From: Larimichthys crocea
Taxonomy: Eukaryota; Chordata; Actinopteri; Sciaenidae
Length of the DNA: 64,000 bases
Direction of reading: 5' to 3'
Assembly: GCF_000972845.2 (NCBI RefSeq)
Contig: NC_040028.1
Location: 19,744,210 to 19,808,209 of the forward strand
Made by a program: the position numbers and the translations under genes. A model generated the notes under the pieces. That model was not told where the DNA came from. It saw only the letters and a program-made list of their open reading frames with translations, and ran no database searches. The first letter of the stretch is position 1, and every line of letters begins with the position of its first letter. This document shows, in pieces, positions 11,478-23,932 of this stretch.

Positions 11478-11790
11478 ATATTTCATGGCAAAACCTGTAT
11501 TTATGCAACAATTCAACAAAATCTATACAGAACAAAATAGTGTTTTATATAATCAACATTGTTAATTTTGCAGTAAAAGACTAATATTTCATGGCAAAAC
11601 CTTTATTTTACACAACATTTTAAGGAAATGTATACTGAATAAAGTTAAATTCATACGGTAAAATATGAAATCAAACACCAACCTTAAACGTAAAAAATCA
11701 ACAGTACTAATATCCTGTTACTGTCATAAGAGGAAAAAGTTATACCGTAAAAATTCAGGCAACCACAGCTGTCAGTTTTTACTACTTTGT
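11478..11790. repeat. Second part of the complex repeat cluster
   Basis: Two adjacent blocks starting near 11478 and 11585 both carry CATGGCAAAACCT followed by TTTAT and an ACA...TTCAACA/TTTTAAG motif. They are followed by ACTAATATCC and CCGTAAAAATTCAGGCAACC, the same modules as at 8577-9370. Confidence 0.55.
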
Positions 11791-11879
11791 AGTCGAGTAC
11801 AAATAGAAAGTAGTAGAAAGTGAAAATACTGATTTAAAGTATAAGTATCACAAATGTACAGTCATTCAAAAAAACTGTT

Positions 11880-11935
11880 TAAGATAAGATAAGATAAGAT
11901 AATACTTTATTGATCCCACAACGGGGAAATTCACT
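11880..11935 (-). mobile_element. 3' tail of a non-LTR retrotransposon
   Basis: Read on the minus strand, GGAAATTCAC-type sequence is followed by GATCAATAAAGT and a run of TTATC units. I recognise this as the 3' end and short tandem tail of a fish LINE, probably RTE-like. It is 5'-truncated to a few dozen bases, which is typical of failed reverse transcription. Confidence 0.55.
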
Positions 11936-12061
11936 ACATATTACATACATATTTACAAAAACAAAAAGTACTAGAGTATAATGTGCAGTGTATACATGTT
12001 TTATTTTTGATACATCTCACTGTTTATATTTATCTTAGATGTCTTTTAACTTGTGTAATAC

Positions 12062-12073
12062 TTTATATATATA

Positions 12074-12107
<34 letters not shown>

Positions 12108-12127
12108 TATCTATATATATATATATT
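12062..12127. repeat. TA dinucleotide tract
   Basis: An almost pure TA run with two single-base interruptions lies about 240 bases upstream of the receptor start codon. Confidence 0.95.
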
Positions 12128-12194
12128 AGGCAGCATTGACAATAAACTTAAATATAGTACTTGAGTTGAACCTGTATGGACCTAAAGTGTTGTT

Positions 12195-12367
12195 ATTTAT
12201 AATAAAAGTTTCTGTTGACCCTTCAGAGGGAGCAGCGTGCGCGCCTCTTTTTGTCCCTCCGTGCGCACCGTAGAAACAGGAAGCAGAGCAGAAGCTAAGC
12301 TAAGCTAAAGCACAAACAACAACAACAACAACAAACCGTCCTGTAAACAAACCACGTGTGTGTCAGG
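12195..12367 (+). promoter_or_regulatory. Probable receptor core promoter and 5' UTR
   Basis: A TATAATAAAA string at about 12198 could serve as a TATA element. It is followed by a short CpG-richer stretch (GCGTGCGCGCC near 12236) and a 5' UTR containing a CTAAG run and an AAC run. An in-frame TAA at 12344-12346 closes the frame upstream of the ATG. The transcription start is not determined. Confidence 0.4.
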
Positions 12368-12448
12368 ATGGGCAGCGAACACACACAGTCAACAAGTAAC
12401 GAGTCCCGCTGCGTGTTCTTCAACACGGACTCTGAGGATCACCGATGC
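12368..12448 (+). CDS. Receptor exon 1 (residues 1-27)
   Basis: This encodes the extracellular N terminus with sequon NES at residues 11-13. The ATG has A at -3 and G at +4, and an in-frame TAA lies 24 bases upstream. The donor is TGC followed by GTGAGT, phase 0. No signal peptide is visible, which is usual for this receptor class. Confidence 0.85.
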
Positions 12449-13581
12449 GTGAGTAACCACACCGAGGAGAGCATCACTAGCTCCACTGTTAGCTGCTAAC
12501 TGTGTGTTTGTCTAACGACTGATCGATTCAGGATCGATCAGAGTTATTGGTTATAAATGATCAATGGATGATCAATGAATGATCAATGAATGATCAATGA
12601 ATGATCAGCCTGACACGTGTTCACGTTACAGTGAAGCTAACAAGCTCACAGGCTGACTGACTGTTTGAGCTGCTCGTCTTTAATGAACGATGCTTCATGT
12701 TTGTTATGTTGTTATTATTAATATTATTAACATTATTATTATTATTATTATTAACATTATTAATAAGATGTGAGCCTCACACATGCGGACAGAGTCTGTG
12801 TGTGATGGAGAACACCAAATATTTCTTATGTCAGCGTGACAAGTCAACCAGCCACATTAGCTCAGTGTGAAGGTAGAGAGTAACGAGTACTACTACTAAA
12901 AGTACTACAAGAACTACTACTACTACAAGAACAACAACTACTACTACAACTACTACTACTACTACTACTACTACAACTACTACATCAACAACAACTACAA
13001 CTACTACTACTACTACTACAACTACAAGTACTACAACTACTACTACTACTACTACAACTACAACTACTACTACAAGAACTACAACTACTACAACTACTAC
13101 TACTACTACTACAACAACTACTACAACTACTACTACTACTACTACTACTGCAACTACTACTACTACTACAACAACTACTACATCAACAACAACAACTACT
13201 ACTACATCAACAACAACAACTACTACTACTACTACTACATCAACTACTACTACTACTACTACTACATCAACAACAACTACAACTACTACTACTACTACTA
13301 CAAGAACTACAACTACTACAACTACATCAACAACAACTACAACTACTACAACTACAACAACTACTACTACTACAAGTACTACTACTACTACTACAACTAC
13401 TACTACCAGAACTACAACTACAACAACTACAACTACTACTACTACTACAAGAACTACTACTACTACAACTACTACTACTACATCAACAACAACTACAACT
13501 ACTACAACTACAACAACTACTACTACTACAAGTACTACTACTACTACTACAACTACTACTACCAGAACTACAACTACAACA

Positions 13582-13613
<32 letters not shown>

Positions 13614-16600
13614 ATCAACAACAACTACAACAACTACAACAACTACTACTACTACTACTACTACTACAACTACTACTACAAGAACTACTACTACTACATC
13701 AACGATAATGCTTTAGTAGTATAACAACATAAGACTGACAGGGACTAGTCTTTTAGTCCTTGAGTAAGGTACCAAACCCCAAACTGCTCCTGAAGGCTGC
13801 GTGATCGGTGTGTGAATGTGTGTGAACGGTTAAAGATGAGCAGCTGATGCCGCCTGTGTGTGATTTAGTTATGTAGTGTAAAAGCAGCTTGAGTTGTAAG
13901 TACGGTGCATTTACCGTCACGGTGTGATATTTCTACCTTTACTAAAGCACAATCCAACTTTGTGACCCTGCAGTTCAGACTGACCGTGTGAAGCTTGTGG
14001 TGAGCAGCAGTAACTCACTCCTGCAGACCCTCCGTGTACGAACATGAGGAGGACTTGCTCCTCCCTCAGCAGAGAGGCGGCTCAGCTGCTCATTCGGCTG
14101 CTTGTCACTTTCTGTCTGGACTCTGCTGCGACTCCTCAAGCCTCTCCGTCCTTCAGCAGCTCATTAGGAAACACCGCTGCCTGCCTGGCGTTGAACCCTC
14201 CCTAACTTCTCTGCTCCACTTGTCAGGTTGCTACAACAAGCACTGAAGCGGCACGCTTTGTTTGGGAGGCATGTAAGCTCCGGTTCCACTGAAGTTTGAC
14301 AAAAATAACTTCACAGGTGGTTGTGGTGTCGAGGCCACACCCTGGACTTCAGGATTACCTGGAACCAGTGCAGCCTCTGCTGCAGCAAAGGTGTTAATAT
14401 TCTTGATGAAACTCAGCGTGCCGGCAGCGTTAAGCTCCAGGTTACTCTCTGCTGCTACTACACTATATCAAGGGAAGAATGCTGCAGCAATGCTGTCCTG
14501 CCTAGAGCCCAGATCGCTCTTTCACCAACAAGCAATCGCTCATAATTGCCAGTAATCGATCACAGCGTCTTGTACATTGTCTGACTTACCCAGATACAAA
14601 TGGCCCACATTGATCAAGGCGGCTATACGGCTCAGGTTTGATCCATTAATCTGGATTAAGACTAAAATATAGAGCTGACAGTCACAGTTTAGATGTTTAC
14701 TAGACCTACTGATCTATCACTTTCACTGAAGTTTATGAGGCCTGGATGCATCGTTGTCACAGCAGCTGTTTTGACACGAAATAGTCGGGTCGACACAAGG
14801 CTCAGTTACATTTAGTGCAGCAGAGACTTTCCAGTGAGCCAACCAGCACCACAGCAGCACCCTGACTCAGTTTGACCTGAATGGAACTGAACAAAAATAC
14901 AAATTTTCTCAGTTCCAGCCTCGTAATTTTGAAGATTTTGCTGCGTTTCTTTTGTCTGATGTGATAATAAACTTGATATCTTTTAGGTTTTAGAGTCAGA
15001 GAAACCAGTTTTATTATATTATATGTTTTTTATTACGAGGTTCTTGGGGTTTGCACAACATGTAACTTGATAAATAAGTAGATTATTGTAAGTTGCAGCC
15101 AAGCGGCAACCTCTGTGGTTGTGAAATAAAGTCAAACTGCAGTTCCTCTAACGTCCACTTGAGTCTGGCTGCAGAAGTGAGTCAGTCTCCATAAGTCCCC
15201 ATGTCCAAATGTCCAACTTCACAGCAGAAATAAACATGTTTACAGCCTGGTACAAAAAACAGTTTTGGTCTCTGTAGCTAATTTCCCCGTTCATGACAAC
15301 TGTACTGAGGGTGAATTTATATACAACTCACCTGTTCACATTATATTAAGGCTTAAAGTTATGCAGGATTAAGAGCGTAGACGCTTTGATTGACAGGTGG
15401 GTGCTGTTACAGATGTTTGAGCACACAGGCGTCATGTTTGATGGTCCACGTCTTTGCCCGTTTTTAGATTAGCCAGAAAACGTCTCTTGGAAACCTGTGG
15501 GTGACGTCACATATACGCTGATTATTCTTTACACTGTGAGCGGTTGCGACAGTAGTTACTCCACTTACTGGAAGTGAGGCTGCTCTGACTTTAAGCTCAT
15601 GGCTCATGCTTTTTTCCAGTATTTAGTTATAACTCGTGACAGCGTGTTTGGAAACCATGGCACGTTTGTGTGACTTACATCACGAGGAGGAAGAATCCAT
15701 CCCAAAAAAACGGAGTAATTAAATCACTCGTGCAGATTCTGTTCCTCTTTTTCACTCTCCTGCAGTTCCATGTTGGGAGCCATCACTTCAGATGTAATTA
15801 AAACAGTCATAAAGCGGTAAAGGGCCTCGGAGAAGACAATGGCAGTAGTCTGTCTCTCTTACTTTACCTCTGTGCAATTAAAGCGTATCCAGAACTATAC
15901 TGCAAAAGCAAAGCGCTATATAAAACTTACATACAGTCACATTTCGTGGCTTTTCTAGCACTAGATGTCCCCGTTTTCTGTATATAGGACAAACCCTGAC
16001 ATAACAGTGTTTTTGCAGAGGTAATTACAGGTTATCAGATTGATTGAAGGCTTCTGTGTCGACTGCTCCGAGGAAACAGGTGTATGGCATTGTGCGTGAT
16101 AGACTGCAGCGACGGCGTCTCATTCTTTTCATGCCTTTCGTTCTTCTTCCTCGGAGTAGCTCTCAGATCAGTTCGAATGTTGCTTTACAGAAATATGCAG
16201 AGTGTCAGGTTCTAGCCCCGTTCACATATCTGCCTCGCCGCGTTTTCCTTGCGCTCGGCTGTCATTTGACAGCAACAGCAACAGTTTTGTTGCACGTTTA
16301 AACGGGTTTAACGTGCACAGAGGTGATGTTCCCAAGGTGTCCGAACATTACAGCTTCGATGCTTGGGTTGCGTGAAGCGTGTGCGGTTTGTATTTTATTG
16401 TACTTCCTGCACGCACGTACAAAAACACAAAAAATACACGCTTGAACAAATGGCAGCCTTGTCAACCTGGTAATTTCTAAGCCTGTGATTATAATGGCGG
16501 CTCTCAGTGAGTTTGCACATTTCACGGAATAAGTAATGCAGACGTCGTCTATACACTTTAATATGTTTTTTATTATTTATTGACATGAACCACAGAGTAA

Positions 16601-19600
16601 TGAATTGTTTCTGATTCACAGGCGGTGATATTAACGGTAAAACGGGCCACAGGAACCTTCTCCTTGGGAGGATGGTAAATATATTCTCACGCTTTATCTC
16701 ACGCTGTTGTCATGATTTAAATGTTTGCAGATGGCCTGATGTTTACAGTGTTTGGTAAGGACATCTCTGATCATCTTTGTGCATACATGTTGGGTTTCTG
16801 TTTGGCTGTTTCCACACCCTGCAATGTCAGAAATGTACGTCCAAGGAAATAAAAGTTAGTTCGCAGTTTAAGTCTATGACTGTTCATAAAAAAGTGGCAC
16901 TGTGAACGTAACTGCAGCATTAGCACTTAAGTTTTGGACTTAAAATGTTTGTTTTTTTAATGAAATTTAATGATTTGCCTCCAACCCAGGCCCAAGGCTG
17001 CAGACTATTGTACAATTTATCAGTTTAATTGAACAATACTTCCGTGAAAACAAACGTTAGAGCTAGTGAAATTAGTATGTTGGGACTCCAACGTCCTCTG
17101 GAAAAAAACATGTTTTTATGATTTTTAAAGGATGCGTTGGAGGTTTTCCCGTCGTTTCAACGGTCCGAGGTGATTTTAGGAGTGACATCTAGTGGCTGTT
17201 TGCTAAACTGCATCCTAAAGACGGTTTCTTTTCGAGATCTCTCACAGATTATCGGCAGTTCTTTTCAAACACGAGGATCCGTGGTCCTGCTGCAAGCTGA
17301 AGAAATATCAGCAGCTAGAATAAAGGTTATACACGAGAGCCTGCAGGGATACGTGCCCGTGCTGTTATGATGCATTTGCGTGCAGTAGGACCGTACATCA
17401 TCATTAGAACAAGCAGTTGGCCTGTCCTGCTAAAATCGTTGCCCTTGCAGTCAGCGAGGAGCGTCTAACTGCCGTCTGTCTTCTCTCTCTCCGCAGTGTT
17501 TTCATGCTGTTTGTGATCTGGCTGCTTCGCAGGTATCACTCTTTGGCTCAGGTAAATCTGCGCTGCAACATACAGTACGTTGTCTTTTTCTTCACATTTG
17601 TGTTTGCTTCATTGCCGCCGGAAATATGTTCAATTAGCCGTGACATGTCTTGGCGTAATTGATCCCAATTAAAAAGCACAGATGAATCAATTGTTAATTG
17701 ACTGGTGGTCGTTTGGTGATAACGACTGCCGTCCTGTGCTTTTCCCGCCTCTCCAAACGAAGAAGTGCGTGACCATGCTCTTTTTTTTCTTTGATTGTAA
17801 AGAATCAGAGTTTGCTTCTGGTGTTTCTGTGAGCGTGCAGCTTGTGCAGACTTTTTTTTTAAACCAGTCCAGCACGTCTGTCAGGTTTCCACGTTATCTC
17901 CTCCTAATCTGAAGTAAATGACAGCTTAACGTTAGGCCCCGTATGGATCCTGTTACCTCTGGACTGGGTCACGCAGAGTGGCCTCGCCTCCTGCTGCCTT
18001 TCCTCTTCCTCCTCCACCTCCTCCTCCTCGCACCACACAAACCCTCTCCGGTACCTCTGTCTCCCTACAAAGGTCATCTATCAGTCAATATTCTTTAGAG
18101 CTCTCCGGCCCTCCTGTGTTCTTTCTTTTTTTTTTTTTGTCTCCTCGTCTTCCTCGTCCTTTGTGGCCTTGGCGGGACACAAATTGATTAAAGGGCTGCA
18201 TGTTTGTGTGCATCCACTCGCCTCTTTATGTACCTACCACAGCAACAGTTTGTAATCTGCAGGCTGACAGCTGGCCTGCATTGCAACTACCCTCTCAGAA
18301 TTCTTAGTGCGCAGGTTATTGATTTATTTCTTATAAAATATAATGATTTCAGCGTGTGTCTGTGTGTGTATAAAAGGAATTAAAGGGACTCTCTCCTCTG
18401 TGATATTTTCCCCCCCGAGTTGTCACCGGGGACGTCGTATGCCAAGCTGTCAGCCACATCAGTGATCATTTGATGTACAGTTTGCCCTTTTCTCTCAGTG
18501 AATATAAATGCACGGGGATATTTACAATGGATGTTTTGTTTGAGAATCCCGTTTCATGTCTTCCTTCTCATTTCCACCGTACAGAAAATGATCCTGAGCC
18601 TGACTGTAGCTGCCTTCTTTGACAGCGTAGCTTATGTCATGGTGAGTTTCTGCAGCCGGTTTTATTAACACAGACACACACACACACACACACACATAGT
18701 GGCTTTTGTGGGTGGTTTGTGAAAATGTTTCCCTGCTCTGTTTTTCATCTTCCGTTCCCCAGGGCGAGTCACATCCAGGGGGATCGCTTTGCAACTTCCA
18801 GGCCTGGTGGCTAACGTACTTTGGTGAGACAAAACTTAATTAATTAGTAACTGGCACACTTTTAACAATAAGAGTTGAGTAAGCCAGCAAAGAAAGCACA
18901 AAGAGTCAACATCGTATATCACGGCGGGAAATAATATCACTTTGTCGTTTTTTTTTTTTTTTTTTTTGGCTCTGGAGGAAAATGTGCCTCGACACTGATC
19001 GCTCCAGTTTATAGCACCATCTTTCACCCGGGGCGTTTGGAAATGCAACGCGGGGACTTGTTTCTGAAGGAGATACAGGCTCGAGCTTTCTGAAGATGAT
19101 AAACGGATGTGTTTAAAAAAAAGTTACGTCACCGCTGCTGCCAGATTTCAAGTCTTCAGAAATGCTGATGAAGCGTTGGTAACGAGTCCGACTTCTTAAA
19201 AACGTTTCTCATCATATCTTCACTGTATAGTTTATTTATGGTTATATTCTTTCAGTGAGTTTAGAGATATACTTTCTCTCTTTGTAAACAGTTATATACA
19301 TACACACCAGCTGGCAAGGGTGGTAACGCATGGTTAAACTTGCAAACCGTGTCTGAATATTAACACACCCACACCAAGAACACACCCATACTTATTGGCC
19401 TGTTGCAGCAGTTCAGTATACCGCCCTCAAGCCAGACCCTGCATGAGGAGATGATTCTCCTCCAATGACAGCACAGCTCCAGCATTTCATTCGGGTTAAT
19501 CACGCTCCTCCACGGGTTCTCAATTCGGGGGGTTGGTGGGAAGATTTCTTTGTGATTCAGGCTGATGAGGCGGGATTGCTTCTACGTTACATGACATTAT

Positions 19601-22382
19601 ATGCATTGGCGGCATTAGCCTTGATTCTTAGTTAGGACTGGCTGCTAATGCGACAGTTCACCAGGCTCTCGCTTTATTGGTCTCACAAGGCACACACACA
19701 CACACACACACTCGGATGGATACAGGGTAATGGGTAGTGAGTTAGTGCTGCAGGGGTTGGTGCCTGTCACCTCGGTTTATCATGAGGATCCTCACGCTGA
19801 GGACAAACGGCCGTACATAAACACCGGCTGAGCGGGCACTTTGTTCTGTTGCGAAGCGTCGAGTCTAGTGGGAGCCGCATAGCACGGCTCTGCTTTTAAC
19901 TCCGACCAATAAAATTTTATGAAATGTGTTTGAAATGGAGGACGATGGTTGCAGGGGCAGCGTGAGGACAAGCGGTGAAGCCTTCCCGACCGCTGTCTGC
20001 CGGGTTATGCAAGACGCGTTTTTTCCGTCGCAATGACAGTGATTTACTGTGATAATGACACACACAGCCGGCCTCCCTCTCTCTTAGTCACCGCACTCGG
20101 TTCCGCAAAGGTTCTTTGAGTTGTAAAAGAAAAGGAGTGTGTGTTTTTGTATGTTTGTCTGTGCATATGTGTGTGTGTGGGGTTGTTTGTGTGAAACTGA
20201 GTAAGAGAGCTCAGAGAATCCATCATTGTGACGACCGGCCCTGCCTGTCTTGTCAACAGAAACACACACACACACACACACACAAAGAAAAGGGCTGTAT
20301 ATGAGCGCAGAAAAGAGGAAGTGAGCTTTCTAGACTCTCTTCCTTGTCTCTGTAAAATACATCCATTTTTTCCCCTCTGCTGACTTCGCCTTCCTGCCTG
20401 TTTTTTAAATTTTTTTTTCATCTCTTCTTTTCTGTTCAGTCTCTTAACACCAGCTCTTGTCCACTCGGTTCGATCCCCACCTCCTCCTCCTCCTCCTCCT
20501 TCGCTCTCCTCCTGCTCCTTTCTTCCTCCGTCGCCCTCGCTCCTGCTTATCTCCCTCTGCTTTTCCACAGTTCATCATTATCTCTCTCTGCGCTCCCCCC
20601 TCTCATCCATCACCCTGAGCCACAGGTTTCCCTCATATTACTGCAGAATATGCCTTCATTTATCAAAAAGTGGAACACACGCACGCACACACACACACAC
20701 ACACACACACTCATACATGTGTGTGTGTGTGTGTGTGGATACACAATTGCAGGTGTGTGCTGTGAGGCAGGAGAGCTGTGTTGTAATTTGACCTTGTGTT
20801 TTTTTTCCTGTGTGTGTGTGTGTGTGTGTGTGCGTGCAGACTGGAGTGCCTTGGCCTGGGTTTGCCTCATCACACTGAACCTGTACCTCAACCTGGTCAG
20901 AGAAGTAAGCACCAACAGATATGAGATGTGAGTAGAGGACTTAGAGCCGCAACCAACAACAATTATTTCTGTTATTGATCGGGTCGATTCACTGTGCAAG
21001 TGTACTGCTGCCAGTATAACAATAAATTATGAAAAGTTTCACATTTATTGTTATAATGTCACGTTATAATGTTGCAACATAACGTTAAACCGTGATCATT
21101 CATTTACGTTTCAGGTTAAAACTTAATAATTTATTGTTGGGACGTGATAATTTAAATCATTTTGTGTTAAAAGACACATTTTACGTTAAAACCTGATAAT
21201 TTCTTGCATTAACGCGAAATGCTTAACGTTAAAACTTGATCATTTATTTCTGTAATGCAAAATGTTTCACGTTAAAACGTGATAATTTATTGTTTTTAAT
21301 GTGAAGACGTGACGTTTTACGTGAAAATGTGATAACTTATCGCTATTTTTTTTTGCTTATTGCAAAACGTTTCACGTTAAAACTTCATTTTTTGGTATAA
21401 CGTGAAAAGTTTCAGGTTAAAACTTCATTTTTTGGTATAACGTGAATTTTTTTGGTATATTGTTATTATTATTGTGAAAATGTATTGTTATAACGTGAAG
21501 CCTAAAAATCGATACAATTTTATTTATGTGCCGTGGCAGCAATACGCTTCTGTAATTTACTGATGTTTTTTTTGTTTGTTTGTTTTGTCCAAAACCAAAA
21601 AACTAGCTCTGTTTTCATTAATGTATTTTGAAGTTTGATTAAAAAAAAAAATCCTAATTTTCACAAATAATGCAAAATAGAAATAATTCAAACATTTAAC
21701 TCACATGACTGATCAGCTGTTTCCTCGTCGCGATCCTTGCGTAACGGTAGTGGATGGAAACGAGCAATTTGAATTTATTCAAAATTCAAATTATAAAAGT
21801 AATATATCTAATAATAGTAATATATCTATATCTAATAATAGAGGCTTTTTTTTTAATTTAAAAATATTAAATGTTTAATTAATTATCCAAATATATTTTT
21901 TTGTCTTTCTGGGAATCAACTAATCGATTAATTATTTAAACAAACGGGTCGTTTTCTGTCTCCAGGTGGACTCGCTGTGTATTCGTCGCTTGTTGTGGCC
22001 ATTTCCCTCGGCGTGTGTGATTGTGTGTGTTATTGTGTGTGTGTGTGTGTGTTTGGTCTGCCAGAGCATGTGTCTCCCCGCAGAGCATTGACAGCCCCCT
22101 CCTTCCTCCTCCTCTTCCCTCCTCCTCCCTCCTCCTCCTGCTTTGCTGTTCCAGCCAGCCGACGCTCTAATTGAAAAGGGAGTGAGAGTCAGCCGTTAAG
22201 TGTGTGTGTGTGTGTGTGTTTGTGTGTGTTTGTGTGTGTGTACGCGTGTGCGCCCGTCTTCACGCTTTGTGGCTCTCTGTTTCTGTCGCTCAAACTCCCA
22301 TGAGCACTCTCCACACCGCGAGTGTGAATTTGCTTGTGTATGTGTGCGAGATATTTTCTCATTTTTCCGTGCCGAGCTTTAT

Positions 22383-22439
<57 letters not shown>

Positions 22440-23396
22440 TTGTATGCACTCTGTGGGCGGGAAATAGCGCTCGAACAAGTTAGCGGCTCCGTTTTGCGAG
22501 TTGATTGTTCATGGGTTGTATCCCGTAGATGCGCTTGCCCTCCTACCCTTCGGTGTGCGAGGGCCGGGACAGGGAGGTGCCCCTTGCTCCCCCCTCCTCC
22601 TCCCCCATGGGAGTTTCCCTGCATTGATTAGCAATAAGCCAGGCGATATAATGGTGGTATAACTCAAAAGGAGACGGCTTTATGGGTGCAGGGACGGGGG
22701 CAGGCTAGGGGCCCAAAATCGACACGCTTCAGAGCCCTGTCAGCTGCATACCTCTCATGAGTCCGGAGGGACTAGGTTGGGAGGAGGATGTGTCTGTATT
22801 ATTGTGTGGGGATCGGTCACACATGACGCAAAAAAGAAGAAGAAGAAGAAGGAAAAATAAACAGCTCGAAGCTTTAATGGTCACGTATTGACGGCGCTTA
22901 GATAAGCTGTATGTGTTTAGGCAGGCGGGTATGTGGCGTTTGCGTGCATGCACAATTACCCCTCAGTCCCGTAACCCAACCTCCTCCACCCTTCATTCTG
23001 TCTCACACACACACACACACACACGCAGAGAATGACGGCATAGTGTGATGGTTTATAAATGAACAAATCGTCAGAGGAGACGGGGAACGGAGGCCGGATG
23101 ATCTAAGAGTGATTGAAGTAGATGCAAGAGAGGGTGTGTGCATGCGCCTGTTTATGTGTGTGTGTTTTGAAGGACGATTGAGAAATGAGATTGAGCCTCG
23201 AGAGAGATTTCTATACGAGGCACGTGTGTGTGCGTGCGTGTGTGCGTGTGTGTGTGCGTGCACGCATGCAGGTGTGTGAAATGCAGAGCGCATAGCGGTC
23301 CTGCTGTGCCTCATTAAGCCCATGTTGCGCGCAGCTCCGGACCTCGTCATCTCCCTCTCGAAGCGCTGCGAGTGTGTAGGGTATGTGCTGCTGCAG

Positions 23397-23440
<44 letters not shown>

Positions 23441-23575
23441 GCGTGCGAGAGTGTGTGTGTGTGTGTGTGTGAGTCTGTGAGCTCTCGACATTGATTTCCT
23501 GACAAGCTCCCCCTGCACCGATCGTCACGCCACGGACTGGCAGCACCGATTTCACCATTTGTATCTGCCCTCCCA

Positions 23576-23632
<57 letters not shown>

Positions 23633-23896
23633 TTCTCCCTCCCTTGTCCTTCTCTTTCTCTTCAGCGCTTTCGCAATTTCCTCGCACTCCCTACCGTGTT
23701 TGATCTACACGCACTCTCTCACTCTGGATCTATACGTTTCCTATGTCTCTCTCTCACCCACTATTCTGTTCTATTTAAACCACCAGCCATCACTCTTTCC
23801 TCCACCGCCTCCCACACACCCGCACTCTGCTGTCCATCACACGAGGGCAGATTGGGGAGGGATTACACAGTGCCCCTGTGAAATAAGAGCGAGAAA

Positions 23897-23932
<36 letters not shown>

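Larger units (their letters stand above)
8400..12220. other. Intergenic region between mid1ip1 and the receptor gene
   Basis: I see no gene here. The interval holds an interspersed repeat cluster (8577-9370 and 11478-11790), a second copy of the mid1ip1 3' end (about 11284-11460), a LINE 3' tail (11880-11935) and a TA dinucleotide tract (12062-12127). The stretch 9480-11270 shows nothing I can name apart from a short CA run near 10548. Confidence 0.6.
12449..16621 (+). other. Receptor intron 1
   Basis: It holds an 11-bp tandem repeat (12557-12608), an ATT run near 12710-12765, a long ACT/ACA trinucleotide array (12886-13705), a truncated SINE tail (about 13755-13896) and copy 2 of the five-copy repeat (15092-15553). 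The stretches 13900-15090 and 15560-16620 show nothing I can name. Confidence 0.7.

Noticed and set aside
12886..13705. CRISPR-like or satellite-like array
   Set aside because: There are no regular spacers and the organism is a vertebrate. It is a trinucleotide microsatellite with internal duplication.
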